This document shows positions 27,020 to 35,460 of a stretch of DNA of 64,000 nucleotides, one piece after another. The position numbers and the translations under genes were made by a program. The stretch is from contig NZ_JBJGXI010000007.1 in assembly GCF_045635475.1 (NCBI RefSeq), forward strand, positions 1 through 64,000, in the 5' to 3' direction. This DNA is from JBJGXI01 sp045635475 (GTDB taxonomy: Bacteria; Bacillota; Bacilli; Bacillales; Amphibacillaceae). Each line of letters begins with the position of its first letter. Positions within the stretch are counted from its first letter, which is position 1. The notes beneath the pieces were generated by a model. That model was not told the DNA's origin and did no database searches. It saw only the letters and a program-made list of their open reading frames with translations.

Positions 27020-27163
27020 ATGGATAACTTTTCTTGTTTCGTTAAAGGGGTAGAAGGGGAGTTAAGACGAGGTCTTGATAATCAAGAATTAGAGTTTCTT
27101 TTGTGGGTGTTTCAGCAACATAAACAAGAAAATCGGAAATTTGAAAAGATACATTTCTCATAA
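27020..27163 (+). CDS. Small protein of 47 residues, unknown
   Basis: A short reading frame with a strong ribosome site (GAAGGGGGAGGA) about 11 nt before the ATG and a plausible promoter upstream. The product starts MDNFSCFVKGVEGELRRGLD, then has a helical, charged second half with a Trp and no membrane segment. No family recognised. A cre-like sequence over the start region suggests carbon-source control. Its stop is 30 bp from the 3' end of the convergent ywaF-like gene. Confidence 0.55.
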   Translation: MDNFSCFVKGVEGELRRGLDNQELEFLLWVFQQHKQENRKFEKIHFS

Positions 27164-27192
27164 TTTAGTATTTCTGTAGATTTTGCATAAAG

Positions 27193-27918
27193 CTATTCTT
27201 CATCATTTCTCCGTATCCAGAGCTGTACAGCAACAAGGATTGAGAAGACTGAAAATGTAATGATACCAAGGTTTACATAATACCAAATTCCGGATCCAAG
27301 CATATCAAGAGGTGTATTTGCATTCGGTTGGTGAGATAAATATAGATAATTCGAGCCAACAGAAGGATTAATCCATACACCGACAAAAACACCATAAATA
27401 ACCAAATACAAAAATACTGTGAGCATGTTAAAGAAACGAATTTTTACATGATAAGTAAGTAAAAGATAGATGCTTGACCAAGAAATGAAAATGTGATGAA
27501 CAAAAAATTTCCAAAAGCGGAAGTGCTCATACCCATGCGGAAGTACGGGGGTTATCAGTGCTAAAAATGCAGGGACAATCCCAATAAATATGGATATTTG
27601 AATTAGTTGTTCATTTTTAGATATTAGTGCTGCAACTGCAATAAACGACGCAATTCCACATAAATGTAACGGCATATGGTCTGCAAACGACCATACATTA
27701 TTAGTAATCGCCCATACTTGATACGAAATCTCAGACAGGACGAGTATGACTACAAATATCCATCTTAACAAGGAATCAATGGAAGGATGATTAGAAATCT
27801 GCTTATGTGTGAGTAGCAGTCCGGCTACGCCTGAAAAGTAGACGATTAACATAATCCAATGGCTTGTAGAAAATGCTGTGAATGATTGATCTACTGTTTT
27901 TCCAAACCACGCTTCCAT
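27193..27918 (-). CDS. TIGR02206/YwaF family membrane protein
   Basis: A 241-residue integral membrane protein with about seven segments. The family pattern includes FSTSHWIMLIVYF near the N-terminus, HMPLHLCGIASFIAVAAL (about 80-97) and GIVPAFLALITPVLPHGYEH. Function of the family is unknown. Two ATG codons are adjacent at the start; the second (27918) has AGAGGG at better spacing. Upstream DNA to the divergent ywdI-like gene is A+T-rich. Confidence 0.85.
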   Translation of the reverse strand: MEAWFGKTVDQSFTAFSTSHWIMLIVYFSGVAGLLLTHKQISNHPSIDSLLRWIFVVILVLSEISYQVWAITNNVWSFADHMPLHLCGIASFIAVAALISKNEQLIQISIFIGIVPAFLALITPVLPHGYEHFRFWKFFVHHIFISWSSIYLLLTYHVKIRFFNMLTVFLYLVIYGVFVGVWINPSVGSNYLYLSHQPNANTPLDMLGSGIWYYVNLGIITFSVFSILVAVQLWIRRNDEE

Positions 27919-28103
27919 CATAATCCCTCTTTTTCTTCATCTTTTCTAGTGATTTAATTTCATAATTATCCGATAAAACAACTAATTATTTGGTGTTTTA
28001 TAAAAAATTAGATATGAATAGTTTACCATAGGTACCTGACAGTATGGATGAAAACTTTTCATGTTATACTTATGCTAGAAGGATGATTTAGGAGGTTTAG
28101 CAG

Positions 28104-28385
28104 GTGTCAATTTCAAATAACACAATGCTTACAAAAATGATTGAAGAACTAAAGAGAGCAATGGATAAACAAGAAAATAACGCTGTCGTTCGGGAGCATG
28201 TTCGCGCAGTGCGCTTACTATGTGATGTACTTTTAGAAGAAAAACAAGTCGACAATCAAGCTGAGTGGAAAACGATGGTAGGAGAGGGTGCTGCTTCAAA
28301 AACAGATAAAGGCGCTAAAGAAAAAGCGACGATCCCTACCGAAAATCAAGATGAAGCAAATGGTGATTCGATATTCGATTTCTAA
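28104..28385 (+). CDS. ywdI: YwdI family protein
   Basis: A 93-residue soluble protein starting at GTG, with TTTAGGAGGTTTAGCAG giving a strong site. The first 55 residues are helical with REHVRAVRLLCDVLLEE, the conserved stretch of the YwdI family; the rest is a Lys/Glu/Asp-rich variable tail ending DSIFDF. The function is unknown. Its place just upstream of ywdK and near gerQ matches the B. subtilis ywd cluster, which supports the assignment. Confidence 0.78.
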   Translation: MSISNNTMLTKMIEELKRAMDKQENNAVVREHVRAVRLLCDVLLEEKQVDNQAEWKTMVGEGAASKTDKGAKEKATIPTENQDEANGDSIFDF

Positions 28386-28490
28386 TTACATTAATCAATT
28401 TTATAATACCTTATTTGCGACTTACATTATATATAAGAGCAAAGGATGGTAATTAATTAAATCAACTTACATAGAAAGTAGGGGACAGAC

Positions 28491-28859
28491 ATGAAGTTAT
28501 TTTTATTGCTAGGCGCAATAAATGGTTTTCTAGCCGTTGCACTAGGAGCATTTGGTGCGCACGGATTGGAAGGAAAAATTTCTGAGAATTCAATAAAGGT
28601 TTGGGAAAAAGCGGTAAACTATCAAATGTTTCATACGATGGCATTGTTCGTAACGGGCATTTTAATTAGTAAATTTGCGACTGGTGGCCTACAATCAGCG
28701 GGCTGGTTTTTCTTTATCGGTATCCTTTTATTTTCAGGAAGCTTGTACATTTATGCAATATCTAGTGTGAAGTTTTTTGCGATGATTACACCATTAGGCG
28801 GTGTTGCTTTCCTAATCGGTTGGGTATTACTTGGGTATAGCATCGTCAAATTTAGTTGA
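28491..28859 (+). CDS. ywdK: DUF423 family membrane protein YwdK
   Basis: A 122-residue membrane protein with four predicted segments. The N-terminal GAINGFLAVALGAFGAHGLE (about 8-27) and the central KAVNYQMFHTMALFVTGIL are the DUF423 signature. GTAGGGGACAGAC precedes the ATG. Function is unknown. Its 3' end overlaps the 3' end of the minus-strand membrane gene by 8 bp. Confidence 0.9.
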   Translation: MKLFLLLGAINGFLAVALGAFGAHGLEGKISENSIKVWEKAVNYQMFHTMALFVTGILISKFATGGLQSAGWFFFIGILLFSGSLYIYAISSVKFFAMITPLGGVAFLIGWVLLGYSIVKFS

Positions 28860-29100
28860 AATATAAATAACTAACAATCGTTAAGACAATTAATGCGCGC
28901 ACAAGCTGATGCCCAAATTGGACGTGGTTGTGTTTTTTCCATTCAATTAACCCTTCAAATAAAAAACTAAGGGAAAGTGCGAAGGCAGAGAAAAGAGCGA
29001 TAAGTAGACTTCCGTATATTAAGGCGATCGCTGCAAAGGATATCGCAGCAATCATCGAAATAAATTGAAATTGAACAAATTTTTTATAAGGATGTTTCAT
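28852..29100 (-). CDS. Small membrane protein, unknown
   Basis: An 82-residue protein with an N-terminal basic stretch (MKHPYKKFVQFQF) and three hydrophobic segments; the middle pair is separated by only a few residues and followed by LIEWKKHNHVQFGHQ. AGGAGC lies 9 nt before the ATG at 29100; a GTG at 29109 is too close to that site. It converges on and overlaps ywdK. No family recognised with confidence. Confidence 0.7.
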   Translation of the reverse strand: MKHPYKKFVQFQFISMIAAISFAAIALIYGSLLIALFSAFALSLSFLFEGLIEWKKHNHVQFGHQLVRALIVLTIVSYLYFN

Positions 29101-29136
29101 GTGATTCACGCTCCTAGTAAGTGATTTGTTATAAAT

Positions 29137-29174
29137 AAACCCTTGCAGCTTTCCTTTTTACTGCAAGGGTTTTT
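29137..29174. terminator. Bidirectional hairpin terminator
   Basis: AAACCCTTGCAG pairs with CTGCAAGGGTTTTT around a 12-nt loop. It lies between the R2 copy and the small membrane gene and would stop read-through in either direction. Confidence 0.75.
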
Positions 29175-29221
29175 CTGTGTGATTATGGCACAAGCTGGTA
29201 TTTATCAAATAAGTTGTGCGT

Positions 29222-29395
29222 ATGTCTAGCTCCGAGCACCAGAATCTAGGCGAGTTCACGAATCGCCTTACGATAAGTCATCATTGATTCAGATTTTATC
29301 GAACGTCGACATACCCCTATGCGGGGCATGATTCCTTTATCTGGGTCGATTCGCTCCAGTCGCTACGTTTCTAAGCGTCGCCCTGCGCATTTCTT
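29222..29395 (+). repeat. Dispersed repeat R2, copy 2
   Basis: TGTCTAGCTCCGAGC, CTAGGCGAGTTCACGAATCG, CCTTACGATAAGTCATCAT, ATACCCCTATGCGGGGCATG and CGTTTCTAAGCG follow the order of the copy at 10257. It reaches the stop codon of gerQ. Confidence 0.85.
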
Positions 29396-29876
29396 ACCTA
29401 GGTGGATAAGAAGTTAGTGGGTTTGCAGCTGCAGCATAAGGATATTCATAATTCAACTCTTCATCAAACGTGATGTAATCAAGATAAACCATAAGTAGTA
29501 AGTAACGTTTGTTTGATTCAGGGTCACTAAGTATAATATGATCTCTCCCTGCAGCTTCAATAATTCCTTTGAATACTTTTGCATTCCATCGGTCGTTGTT
29601 CTCAAAAGTCATATAGACAGTTGCGATTTTCCCTCTGTTTAATCGTAAAATATTTTCAATATAAGACTCTTCTGCCGGTAACATGCCAGGTACATCTGAT
29701 ACTGGAGTAGGGTAAGGTGTTGCCTGCGGATACGGTGTAGCTGGTGTGAAACCCGGTTGAGGTCCAACTGGTGCTTGTGGATAGTAAGGGTTCTGACCAT
29801 AACCTACTGGTGGTCCTGCATTATAACCTGGATAATATCCTTCCGGTGGCCCTTGTCTTTTTTCATCGTTACTCAT
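29394..29876 (-). CDS. gerQ: Spore coat/germination protein GerQ
   Basis: A 160-residue spore protein. The N-terminal 60 residues are Pro/Gly/Tyr/Gln-rich low-complexity sequence (GYYPGYNAGPPVGYGQNPYY). The C-terminal 85 residues are the conserved GerQ domain with EESYIENILRLNRGKIATVY and LMVYLDYITFDEELNYEYPY. GerQ sits in the inner coat, is cross-linked by transglutaminase, and is needed for CwlJ localisation. It follows the cwlJ remnant (29960-30139) on the same strand with 83 bp between, the usual cwlJ-gerQ pairing. SigE control is expected from the family, not seen here. Confidence 0.93.
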   Translation of the reverse strand: MSNDEKRQGPPEGYYPGYNAGPPVGYGQNPYYPQAPVGPQPGFTPATPYPQATPYPTPVSDVPGMLPAEESYIENILRLNRGKIATVYMTFENNDRWNAKVFKGIIEAAGRDHIILSDPESNKRYLLLMVYLDYITFDEELNYEYPYAAAANPLTSYPPR

Positions 29877-29959
29877 GAATGAAACTCTCCCTTCTAAATT
29901 TAAATACCTTAACCACGACGTTCATTTACTTATAGAAAACCATTAGTGGTTGAGCTAAC

Positions 29960-30139
29960 TTATGCAAATACTTGCGGGCATTCCGCCTCCGTGGGATTGT
30001 AAAAACAATCAGATTGAACGCGGTTAACACCCGTGTTGCCGACAATGAGCATCCCGAGTTCGCTGTCTCCCTCTGCTTCTGCTCGCATTAAACGTGCAAG
30101 CAGTTTGACGTCTTCTTCGGTATGTTGCACTACCGCCAC
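29960..30139 (-). pseudogene. cwlJ: cwlJ with internal in-frame deletion (59 codons left)
   Basis: From GTG at 30139, after GGGGGAGAGGTGACAAC, the frame reads MAVVQHTEEDVKLLARLMRA, then EAEGDSELGMLIVGNTGVNR. This is the N-terminus of the spore cortex hydrolase CwlJ, including its catalytic-region Glu. It then jumps to SDCFYNPTEAECPQVFA, which matches the C-terminal end of CwlJ as I recall it from B. subtilis (about 142 residues). About 80 central residues are missing with the frame kept. The product, if made, should lack most of the hydrolase domain. It stays upstream of gerQ as in intact loci. A sequencing or assembly error is possible but would have to remove about 240 bp. Confidence 0.75.
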
Positions 30140-30257
30140 GTTGTCACCTCTCCCCCTGAAGAAAGACTATTTAAAGCACTTAACTTTTATGCGCACGCTT
30201 CTAAACTATAGTTATGCAGATGATGATACAGCTATGACAAAAAATACCGAAATAAAA

Positions 30258-30293
30258 AACCGTTGCAAGCTAGTTTTCTAGCTTACAACGGTT
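30258..30293 (-). terminator. Terminator of hemQ
   Basis: AACCGTTGCAAGCTAG pairs with CTAGCTTACAACGGTT (one mismatch); on the minus strand the stem is followed by TTTTTATTTC. Confidence 0.85.
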
Positions 30294-30363
30294 AGTGAAG
30301 TCGAATATTGATTTTTAGCAATTCACATAGGAAAATATGTGAAAAGGTAGTTATGATACGGAC

Positions 30364-31110
30364 TTAGATGTGCAGAAGCGCAGGTATTTCTTCTGTCGGT
30401 AATATATTCCCAACATAGAAAGAACCGAATTCTCCGTAGCGTGCAGTAACTTCATCAAAGCGCATTTCAGATACGAGTTTTTTGATATCAAGTGGATCAT
30501 GGGCAAACAACGTTACACTCCATTCCCAGTCGTCTAACCCCATTGAACCGGTAATAATTTGCCTGATTTTTCCTGCGTACTTTCTTCCGGTCATGCCGTG
30601 CTCATACATTAATCTACGCCGGTCATCCATCGGTAGCGAATACCAGTTATCATTTCCTTGGCGACGCTTGTCCATTGGATAAAAGCAAATATGGTTCCAT
30701 TTGGGAAGTCTAGGCTTTAATCTAGCTTGAATTTCCGGATTTTGTTCAGGATTTTCTCCTTCTTTACTCATATACTTGGATAATTCTACAATCGACACAT
30801 AACTATAAGCTGGGGTCGAATATTCAGCAAGCTTTGATTTATTAAATGCTGTTTCTGCCTCTTGAAGCTCCTGTAAAGTAGGTCGTAAGAGCATAAATAA
30901 GAAGTCTGCTTTTTGACCAACAACGGTATAAATAGCGTTTGATCCGTTTCTATCTTGCTCTACCGCATTCCATGTTTCTAGTAACTGTTGAAATTCAACA
31001 ATAGCAGTTTGGCGTTCATCTTCTGTTGCATGTTTCCATGCCGACCAATTCATTTTTCGTAAATCATGTAAGGCATACCAGCCATCCATGGTTTCTACTG
31101 CTTCTGCCAT
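30364..31110 (-). CDS. hemQ: Coproheme decarboxylase HemQ
   Basis: A 248-residue HemQ (YwfI), the last enzyme of the coproporphyrin-dependent haem pathway, decarboxylating coproheme to haem b with peroxide. The motif CFYPMDKRRQGNDNWYSLP contains the catalytic Tyr. MYEHGMTGRKYAG holds the proximal His, followed by GSMGLDDWEWSVTLFA and MRFDEVTARYGEFGSFYVG. AAGGAGAGATAATC precedes the ATG at 31110; the longer frame to 31173 lacks a site. It is divergent from pta, as in B. subtilis and staphylococci. Confidence 0.96.
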   Translation of the reverse strand: MAEAVETMDGWYALHDLRKMNWSAWKHATEDERQTAIVEFQQLLETWNAVEQDRNGSNAIYTVVGQKADFLFMLLRPTLQELQEAETAFNKSKLAEYSTPAYSYVSIVELSKYMSKEGENPEQNPEIQARLKPRLPKWNHICFYPMDKRRQGNDNWYSLPMDDRRRLMYEHGMTGRKYAGKIRQIITGSMGLDDWEWSVTLFAHDPLDIKKLVSEMRFDEVTARYGEFGSFYVGNILPTEEIPALLHI

Positions 31111-31377
31111 GATTATCTCTCCTTCACTGTTTCCATTGTTTTTAATATAACATAATTGGGGAATGATAATCACTAGAGAAGGATATGCAGCTCATAACGT
31201 AATAGACGATTAAATCGTAGGGCTTCAAGCGCCTGTATAGGAGAGCGCGCCTTCATGAGATTTTGACAAAAGTATGACAGATTTCTACGAATTTATGTTA
31301 GAGCGATTTCACACCCTTTTATTCATACACGAAAAAGAGTAATATATATAACAGATATATAAATGGAGGTAATCAAC

Positions 31378-32349
31378 ATGAGCGATTTATTTGTTTCCCT
31401 AACAGAAAAAGTAAAATCAAATAGTGTACGTATTGTATTCCCAGAGGGTTTAGATGAAAGGATCTTAACTGCAGCTAGCAAACTTGCCAATGATAAAGTG
31501 GTTACACCTGTACTAATTGGAAGTGAAGAAAAAGTGAAACAGAAGGCAAGTGAGCACAATTTAGAGCTGGCTGGTGTTGAAATTATCGATCCTACTACGT
31601 ATGCTGGCTTTGAAGAAATGGTAACCAGCTTTGTCGAACGTCGTAAAGGGAAAACATCTGAAGATGATGCCCGGAAACTTCTATTAGATGAAAATTACTT
31701 TGGAACAATGCTTGTATACTTGAATTTAGCGGATGGATTAGTAAGTGGTGCAGCTCACTCAACCGCAGAAACTGTCCGACCTGCGTTGCAAATTATAAAA
31801 ACAAAGCCAGGGATTAAAAAGACGTCTGGTGTCTTCATTATGGTAAGAGACGATGAGAAATATGTATTTGCCGATTGTGCAATTAATATAGCACCCGATA
31901 GTCAGGATTTAGCTGAAATCGCATTAGCAAGTGCAGATACTGCGGCCTTGTTTGATATTACACCGCGTGTGGCAATGTTAAGCTTTTCTACCAAAGGCTC
32001 TGCTCAGTCTGAAGAAACTGAAAAAGTCGTAGAAGCGGTTAAAATTGCTAAACAACAAAAACCAGATATAGTGCTAGATGGAGAATTTCAATTTGATGCG
32101 GCATTCGTCCCTGCAGTAGCAGAAAAGAAAGCACCAGATTCTGAAATTAAAGGTGACGCCAACGTATTCATATTCCCAGGTTTAGAGGCAGGAAACATCG
32201 GCTACAAAATTGCCCAACGTCTTGGGAAATTCGATGCAGTAGGCCCAATCCTACAAGGCTTAAACAAGCCAGTTAATGACCTATCCCGCGGGTGCAATGC
32301 GGAAGATGTCTATAAACTGGCGATCATAACAGCAGCACAAACATTGTAG
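31378..32349 (+). CDS. pta: Phosphate acetyltransferase
   Basis: A 323-residue phosphotransacetylase interconverting acetyl-CoA and acetyl phosphate. With acetate kinase it forms the overflow acetate pathway. Family motifs include VFPEGLDERILTAA, SGAAHSTAETVRPALQII, LSFSTKGSAQSEETEKV and, near the C-terminus, FPGLEAGNIGYKIAQRL with VGPILQGLNKPVNDLSRGC. TGGAGGTAATCAAC precedes the ATG at 31378. It is divergent from hemQ, with 267 bp between the starts. A terminator and a repeat array follow. The family is often CcpA-activated, but I found no clear cre site here. Confidence 0.97.
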   Translation: MSDLFVSLTEKVKSNSVRIVFPEGLDERILTAASKLANDKVVTPVLIGSEEKVKQKASEHNLELAGVEIIDPTTYAGFEEMVTSFVERRKGKTSEDDARKLLLDENYFGTMLVYLNLADGLVSGAAHSTAETVRPALQIIKTKPGIKKTSGVFIMVRDDEKYVFADCAINIAPDSQDLAEIALASADTAALFDITPRVAMLSFSTKGSAQSEETEKVVEAVKIAKQQKPDIVLDGEFQFDAAFVPAVAEKKAPDSEIKGDANVFIFPGLEAGNIGYKIAQRLGKFDAVGPILQGLNKPVNDLSRGCNAEDVYKLAIITAAQTL

Positions 32350-32360
32350 AATTTGACGGA

Positions 32361-32395
32361 AGAGCTCGGCGGAGGAGTGCGCTGGGCTCTTTTTG
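32361..32395 (+). terminator. Terminator of pta
   Basis: AGAGCTCGGCG pairs with CGCTGGGCTCT (two G-U pairs), followed by TTTTTG. Confidence 0.8.
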
Positions 32396-32399
32396 CTGT

Positions 32400-33110
32400 T
32401 TGGTGCAATTAAACTGACGTGTGGTGCAAAAAAGCGAATGTGTGGTGCAATAATCCCGAGTTATGGTGCAATAACCCGCCCGTGTGGTGCAATAGACCCG
32501 AAATGCGGTGCAATCCCCTCGCGAGGTGAAGTGCAACCACCCACCTAAAGTGTGGAGGCAGCCCACCGAGGTTAAGGCGTCTCCGTCCACGTTTGGATCA
32601 ATTATCCACGTGTGTGGTGCAATAACCTGCCCGTGTGGTGCAATAATCCCGAAGTATGGTGCAATAACCCGCCCGTGTGGTGCAATAACCTCGAAATGTG
32701 GTGCAATCCCCTCGCGAGGTGAAGTGCAACCACTCACCTAACGTGTGGAGGCGGCCCACCGAGGTTAAGGAGTCTCCGTCCACGTTTGGATCAATTATCC
32801 ACGTGTGTGGTGCAAATCACCTGACGTGTGGTGCAATAATCCCGAGTTATGGTGCAATAACCCGCCCGTGTGGTGCAATAACCTCGAAATGTGGTGCAAT
32901 CGCCTCGCGAGGTGAAGTGCAACCACCGACCTAACGTGTGGAGGCGGCCCACCGAGGTTAAGGAGTCTCCGTCCACGTTTGGATCAATTATCCACGTGTG
33001 TGGTGCAAATAACCTGACGTGTGGCGCAATAATCCCGAAGTATGGTGCAATAACCCGCCCGTGTGGTGCAATAGACCCGAAATGTGGTGCAATCCCCTCG
33101 CGAGGTTAGA
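32400..33110. repeat. Higher-order tandem array T4 (193-bp units, inner GTGGTGCAATA repeats)
   Basis: GTGGAGGCGGCCCACCGAGG-type sequence recurs at 32552, 32745 and 32938, exactly 193 bp apart. Within each unit a shorter motif, TGTGGTGCAATAACCCG, is repeated five or six times at about 20-30 bp spacing. CTCGCGAGGTGAAGTGCAAC and CACGTTTGGATCAATTATCC mark fixed points of the large unit. It covers nearly the whole pta-menC gap and ends about 90 bp before menC. It reads open in several frames on both strands, which are not genes. Confidence 0.95.
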
Positions 33111-33200
33111 TGCACACGACCACCACCTTCAATAATTTCACACATAATTCTGGTACAATCATCTTTTTCCACGTATGATGAATGCAAAGGGGTGACCAAA

Positions 33201-34322
33201 ATGCTGATATATTTAAAAAAGATCATTCTCCATCGTTTACATATGCAGTTAAAAAATCCGTTTCAAACTAGTTTTGGTACACTCCAAACGAAGGATTTTT
33301 TTATAACAGAGTTGATCGATGAACAGGGCAATCATGGGTTTGGAGAGTCGGTTGCTTTTCCGAGTCCATGGTATACAGAAGAAACGGTAGAGACAACGCA
33401 GCATATGCTAGAGAGATTTTTAATTCCTATATTATTTCAAGCACCTATCGAACACCCTGACCAGGTCAGCCATCGCTTTAGCATTATTCGTCGTAACCAT
33501 ATGGCGAAAGCGGCAATTGAGGGAGCGGTATGGGATTTGTATGCGAAAAGACAAGCATTACCGCTTGCAACGGTGTTAGGAGGAACAAGAGAAACTGTGG
33601 AGGTCGGGGTAAGTATCGGCATTCAACCAACCATTTCGGAGCTTCTGGATAAAATTGATGGCTTCGTTTCTGAGGGATATAAACGAGTTAAATTAAAGGT
33701 AAAGCCAGGTTGGGATATAGATGTTGTTCGAGCGGTTCGTGTCGCATTCCCCACCTTACCCATCATGGTGGATGCAAATGGCGCTTATAGTCTAAAGGAT
33801 ATCGACCATTTAAAGCAATTTGATGCCTACAACCTGCTCATGATTGAACAGCCGTTTGGTGAGAATGATTTTATAGACCATGCGAAATTGCAGGCTGAAC
33901 TAGAAACGCCAATTTGCTTAGATGAAAGTATTCATTCGCTTAACGATGTTCAGTTGGCTGATCACTTAGGGAGTTGTACGGTAATTAGCATTAAAATTGG
34001 ACGAGTAGGTGGTCTTTCTGAGGCGAAAAAGATTCATGATTTTTGCGCAGAACATCATATTCCGGTTTGGTGTGGAGGCATGCTTGAAGCGGGGGTGGGG
34101 AGAGCGCATAGTATAGCTCTATCAACACTTTCTGAGTTCCAATTTCCTGGGGATACATCTGCTTCCAATCGTTACTGGGAAAAAGATATTATCCAACCAG
34201 AAGTGACAATGCAGGATGGATTAATTACTATTCCACAATCAGCTGGAATTGGCTATGCTATTGACTGGGAATCGTTAGAAACATACCGGGTAGATCATCG
34301 CAAATATTCAAATGAAAATTAA
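33201..34322 (+). CDS. menC: o-Succinylbenzoate synthase / N-succinylamino acid racemase (MenC)
   Basis: A 373-residue enolase-superfamily enzyme. It has the catalytic Lys-x-Lys in RVKLKVKPGWD, metal ligands Asp in MVDANGAYSL, Glu in LMIEQPFGEND and Asp in ICLDESIHSLND, and the second catalytic Lys in ISIKIGRVGGLSEAK. These fit the MenC/NSAR group, which makes o-succinylbenzoate in menaquinone synthesis and often racemises N-succinyl amino acids. AAAGGGGTGACCAAA precedes the ATG at 33201; extension upstream would enter the repeat array. It is not beside other men genes here, so racemase or dual use cannot be excluded. Confidence 0.88.
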   Translation: MLIYLKKIILHRLHMQLKNPFQTSFGTLQTKDFFITELIDEQGNHGFGESVAFPSPWYTEETVETTQHMLERFLIPILFQAPIEHPDQVSHRFSIIRRNHMAKAAIEGAVWDLYAKRQALPLATVLGGTRETVEVGVSIGIQPTISELLDKIDGFVSEGYKRVKLKVKPGWDIDVVRAVRVAFPTLPIMVDANGAYSLKDIDHLKQFDAYNLLMIEQPFGENDFIDHAKLQAELETPICLDESIHSLNDVQLADHLGSCTVISIKIGRVGGLSEAKKIHDFCAEHHIPVWCGGMLEAGVGRAHSIALSTLSEFQFPGDTSASNRYWEKDIIQPEVTMQDGLITIPQSAGIGYAIDWESLETYRVDHRKYSNEN

Positions 34323-34324
34323 CT

Positions 34325-34356
34325 AACCCCAAACAGTCAAAGATCCTGTTGGGGCA
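34325..34356. terminator. Hairpin between convergent menC and lipL
   Basis: CCCCAAACAG pairs with CTGTTGGGG (one bulged A). The U-tract is weak on the plus strand. Confidence 0.6.
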
Positions 34357-34360
34357 ACTC

Positions 34361-35203
34361 TCATTTATCATCCACAAGCGCTTTTGTATTGCGTTCTTCC
34401 ATTTGCTTCAATCGTTCCTGATACCATTGTTGCTCTTGATCACCTAGTTGGTTTGTTTCGATGATACCAAATTGCTGTTTTAAGCCCTTTTCAATCCGCT
34501 CTATAACATCTTCCACGGTTAACTTTACGGAGATTAGTTGATTTAATGAAGCCATTGTTTCTGGTTCAATAGTTGGGTAAACAAAGCGACCCTTTTCGTC
34601 CTTTAAGCCTAAATGATAAAATTCACGAATCTGTTTTGCCCTGACAACACCATCGCCTTCGACACATAAATAAATTTGCACTGCTATCCCATTTTTTACA
34701 CGCCGTTGTGAAATACCTGCAAATTTTTTGCCGTTTATACTCAAGTCATAATCACCTGGACAGTAAGAGCCAGTAATTTCATATGCTTCAATCTCTGTAG
34801 TGAGATCAGATAAAATAGCTTGTATAAAACTAACTAACATTTCGTAGCCATCACGAATACCAATCCGCTTCACATCAGGTAAAATGAGCGACATATTTAG
34901 TACACCACTATCCAACAATACAGCTAATCCTCCTGAATTCCTTACAATTACTTTATAGCCTTGCTGTTTTATCCAATCAATAGCCTCGTGGACATATGGA
35001 AGTCTCGCATCGGGAATACCGAGAATTACAGACGGATTATGTACCCACAGTCTGATTGTAGGTGGTGATTGATTATTACCGACAGATATAGCTAACGCAT
35101 CATCAATTGCAAAGGATGCTAGAGCATTGTCAGCAGCGGTTGGTTTGCTTTGATCGATCAAGCGACATTTAGAGTTGTCTATAAATGGATTCCAATTAAG
35201 CAT
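34361..35203 (-). CDS. lipL: Octanoyl-[GcvH]:protein N-octanoyltransferase LipL
   Basis: A 280-residue biotin/lipoate ligase-fold amidotransferase (YwfL) that moves octanoyl or lipoyl groups from GcvH to E2 subunits. The fold signatures are IVRNSGGLAVLLDSGVLNMS (about 88-107) and GSYCPGDYDLSINGKKFAGI, where Cys is the catalytic nucleophile of LipL and the Lys lies in the nucleotide/acyl pocket. AAGGAGAAAATACA precedes the ATG at 35203. Its place near pta and ywfO is the same as in B. subtilis. Confidence 0.93.
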   Translation of the reverse strand: MLNWNPFIDNSKCRLIDQSKPTAADNALASFAIDDALAISVGNNQSPPTIRLWVHNPSVILGIPDARLPYVHEAIDWIKQQGYKVIVRNSGGLAVLLDSGVLNMSLILPDVKRIGIRDGYEMLVSFIQAILSDLTTEIEAYEITGSYCPGDYDLSINGKKFAGISQRRVKNGIAVQIYLCVEGDGVVRAKQIREFYHLGLKDEKGRFVYPTIEPETMASLNQLISVKLTVEDVIERIEKGLKQQFGIIETNQLGDQEQQWYQERLKQMEERNTKALVDDK

Positions 35204-35460
35204 TGTATTTTCTCCTTGCATTTAGTAAGCTAACCTATTATATCAAACTTAGGATTCTCTCAAAAATAATAAAATATTAGTTTGGACAAATACTAATAAG
35301 ACTAAGGCTTTTAGCATTTATCAAAAATCAAGTCATTTATTTGTGCTTAAACGGTTTTTGTCGACGACCTTTTTAGGTATAATAGTATAATAATCTGTAA
35401 AAAGTCGTTAGCAAGACGCCTTTTTAATTTGGACGAAACGAATGTAGGAAGGACCAAATC

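Noticed and set aside
33084..33200. Upstream extension of menC
   Set aside because: The extension lies in repeat DNA; AAAGGGGTGACC and ATG at 33201 give the family-typical N-terminus.
32324..33226. Overlapping frames of 60-137 residues in the T4 array
   Set aside because: They arise from the 193-bp repeat and recur once per unit on both strands; no ribosome sites.
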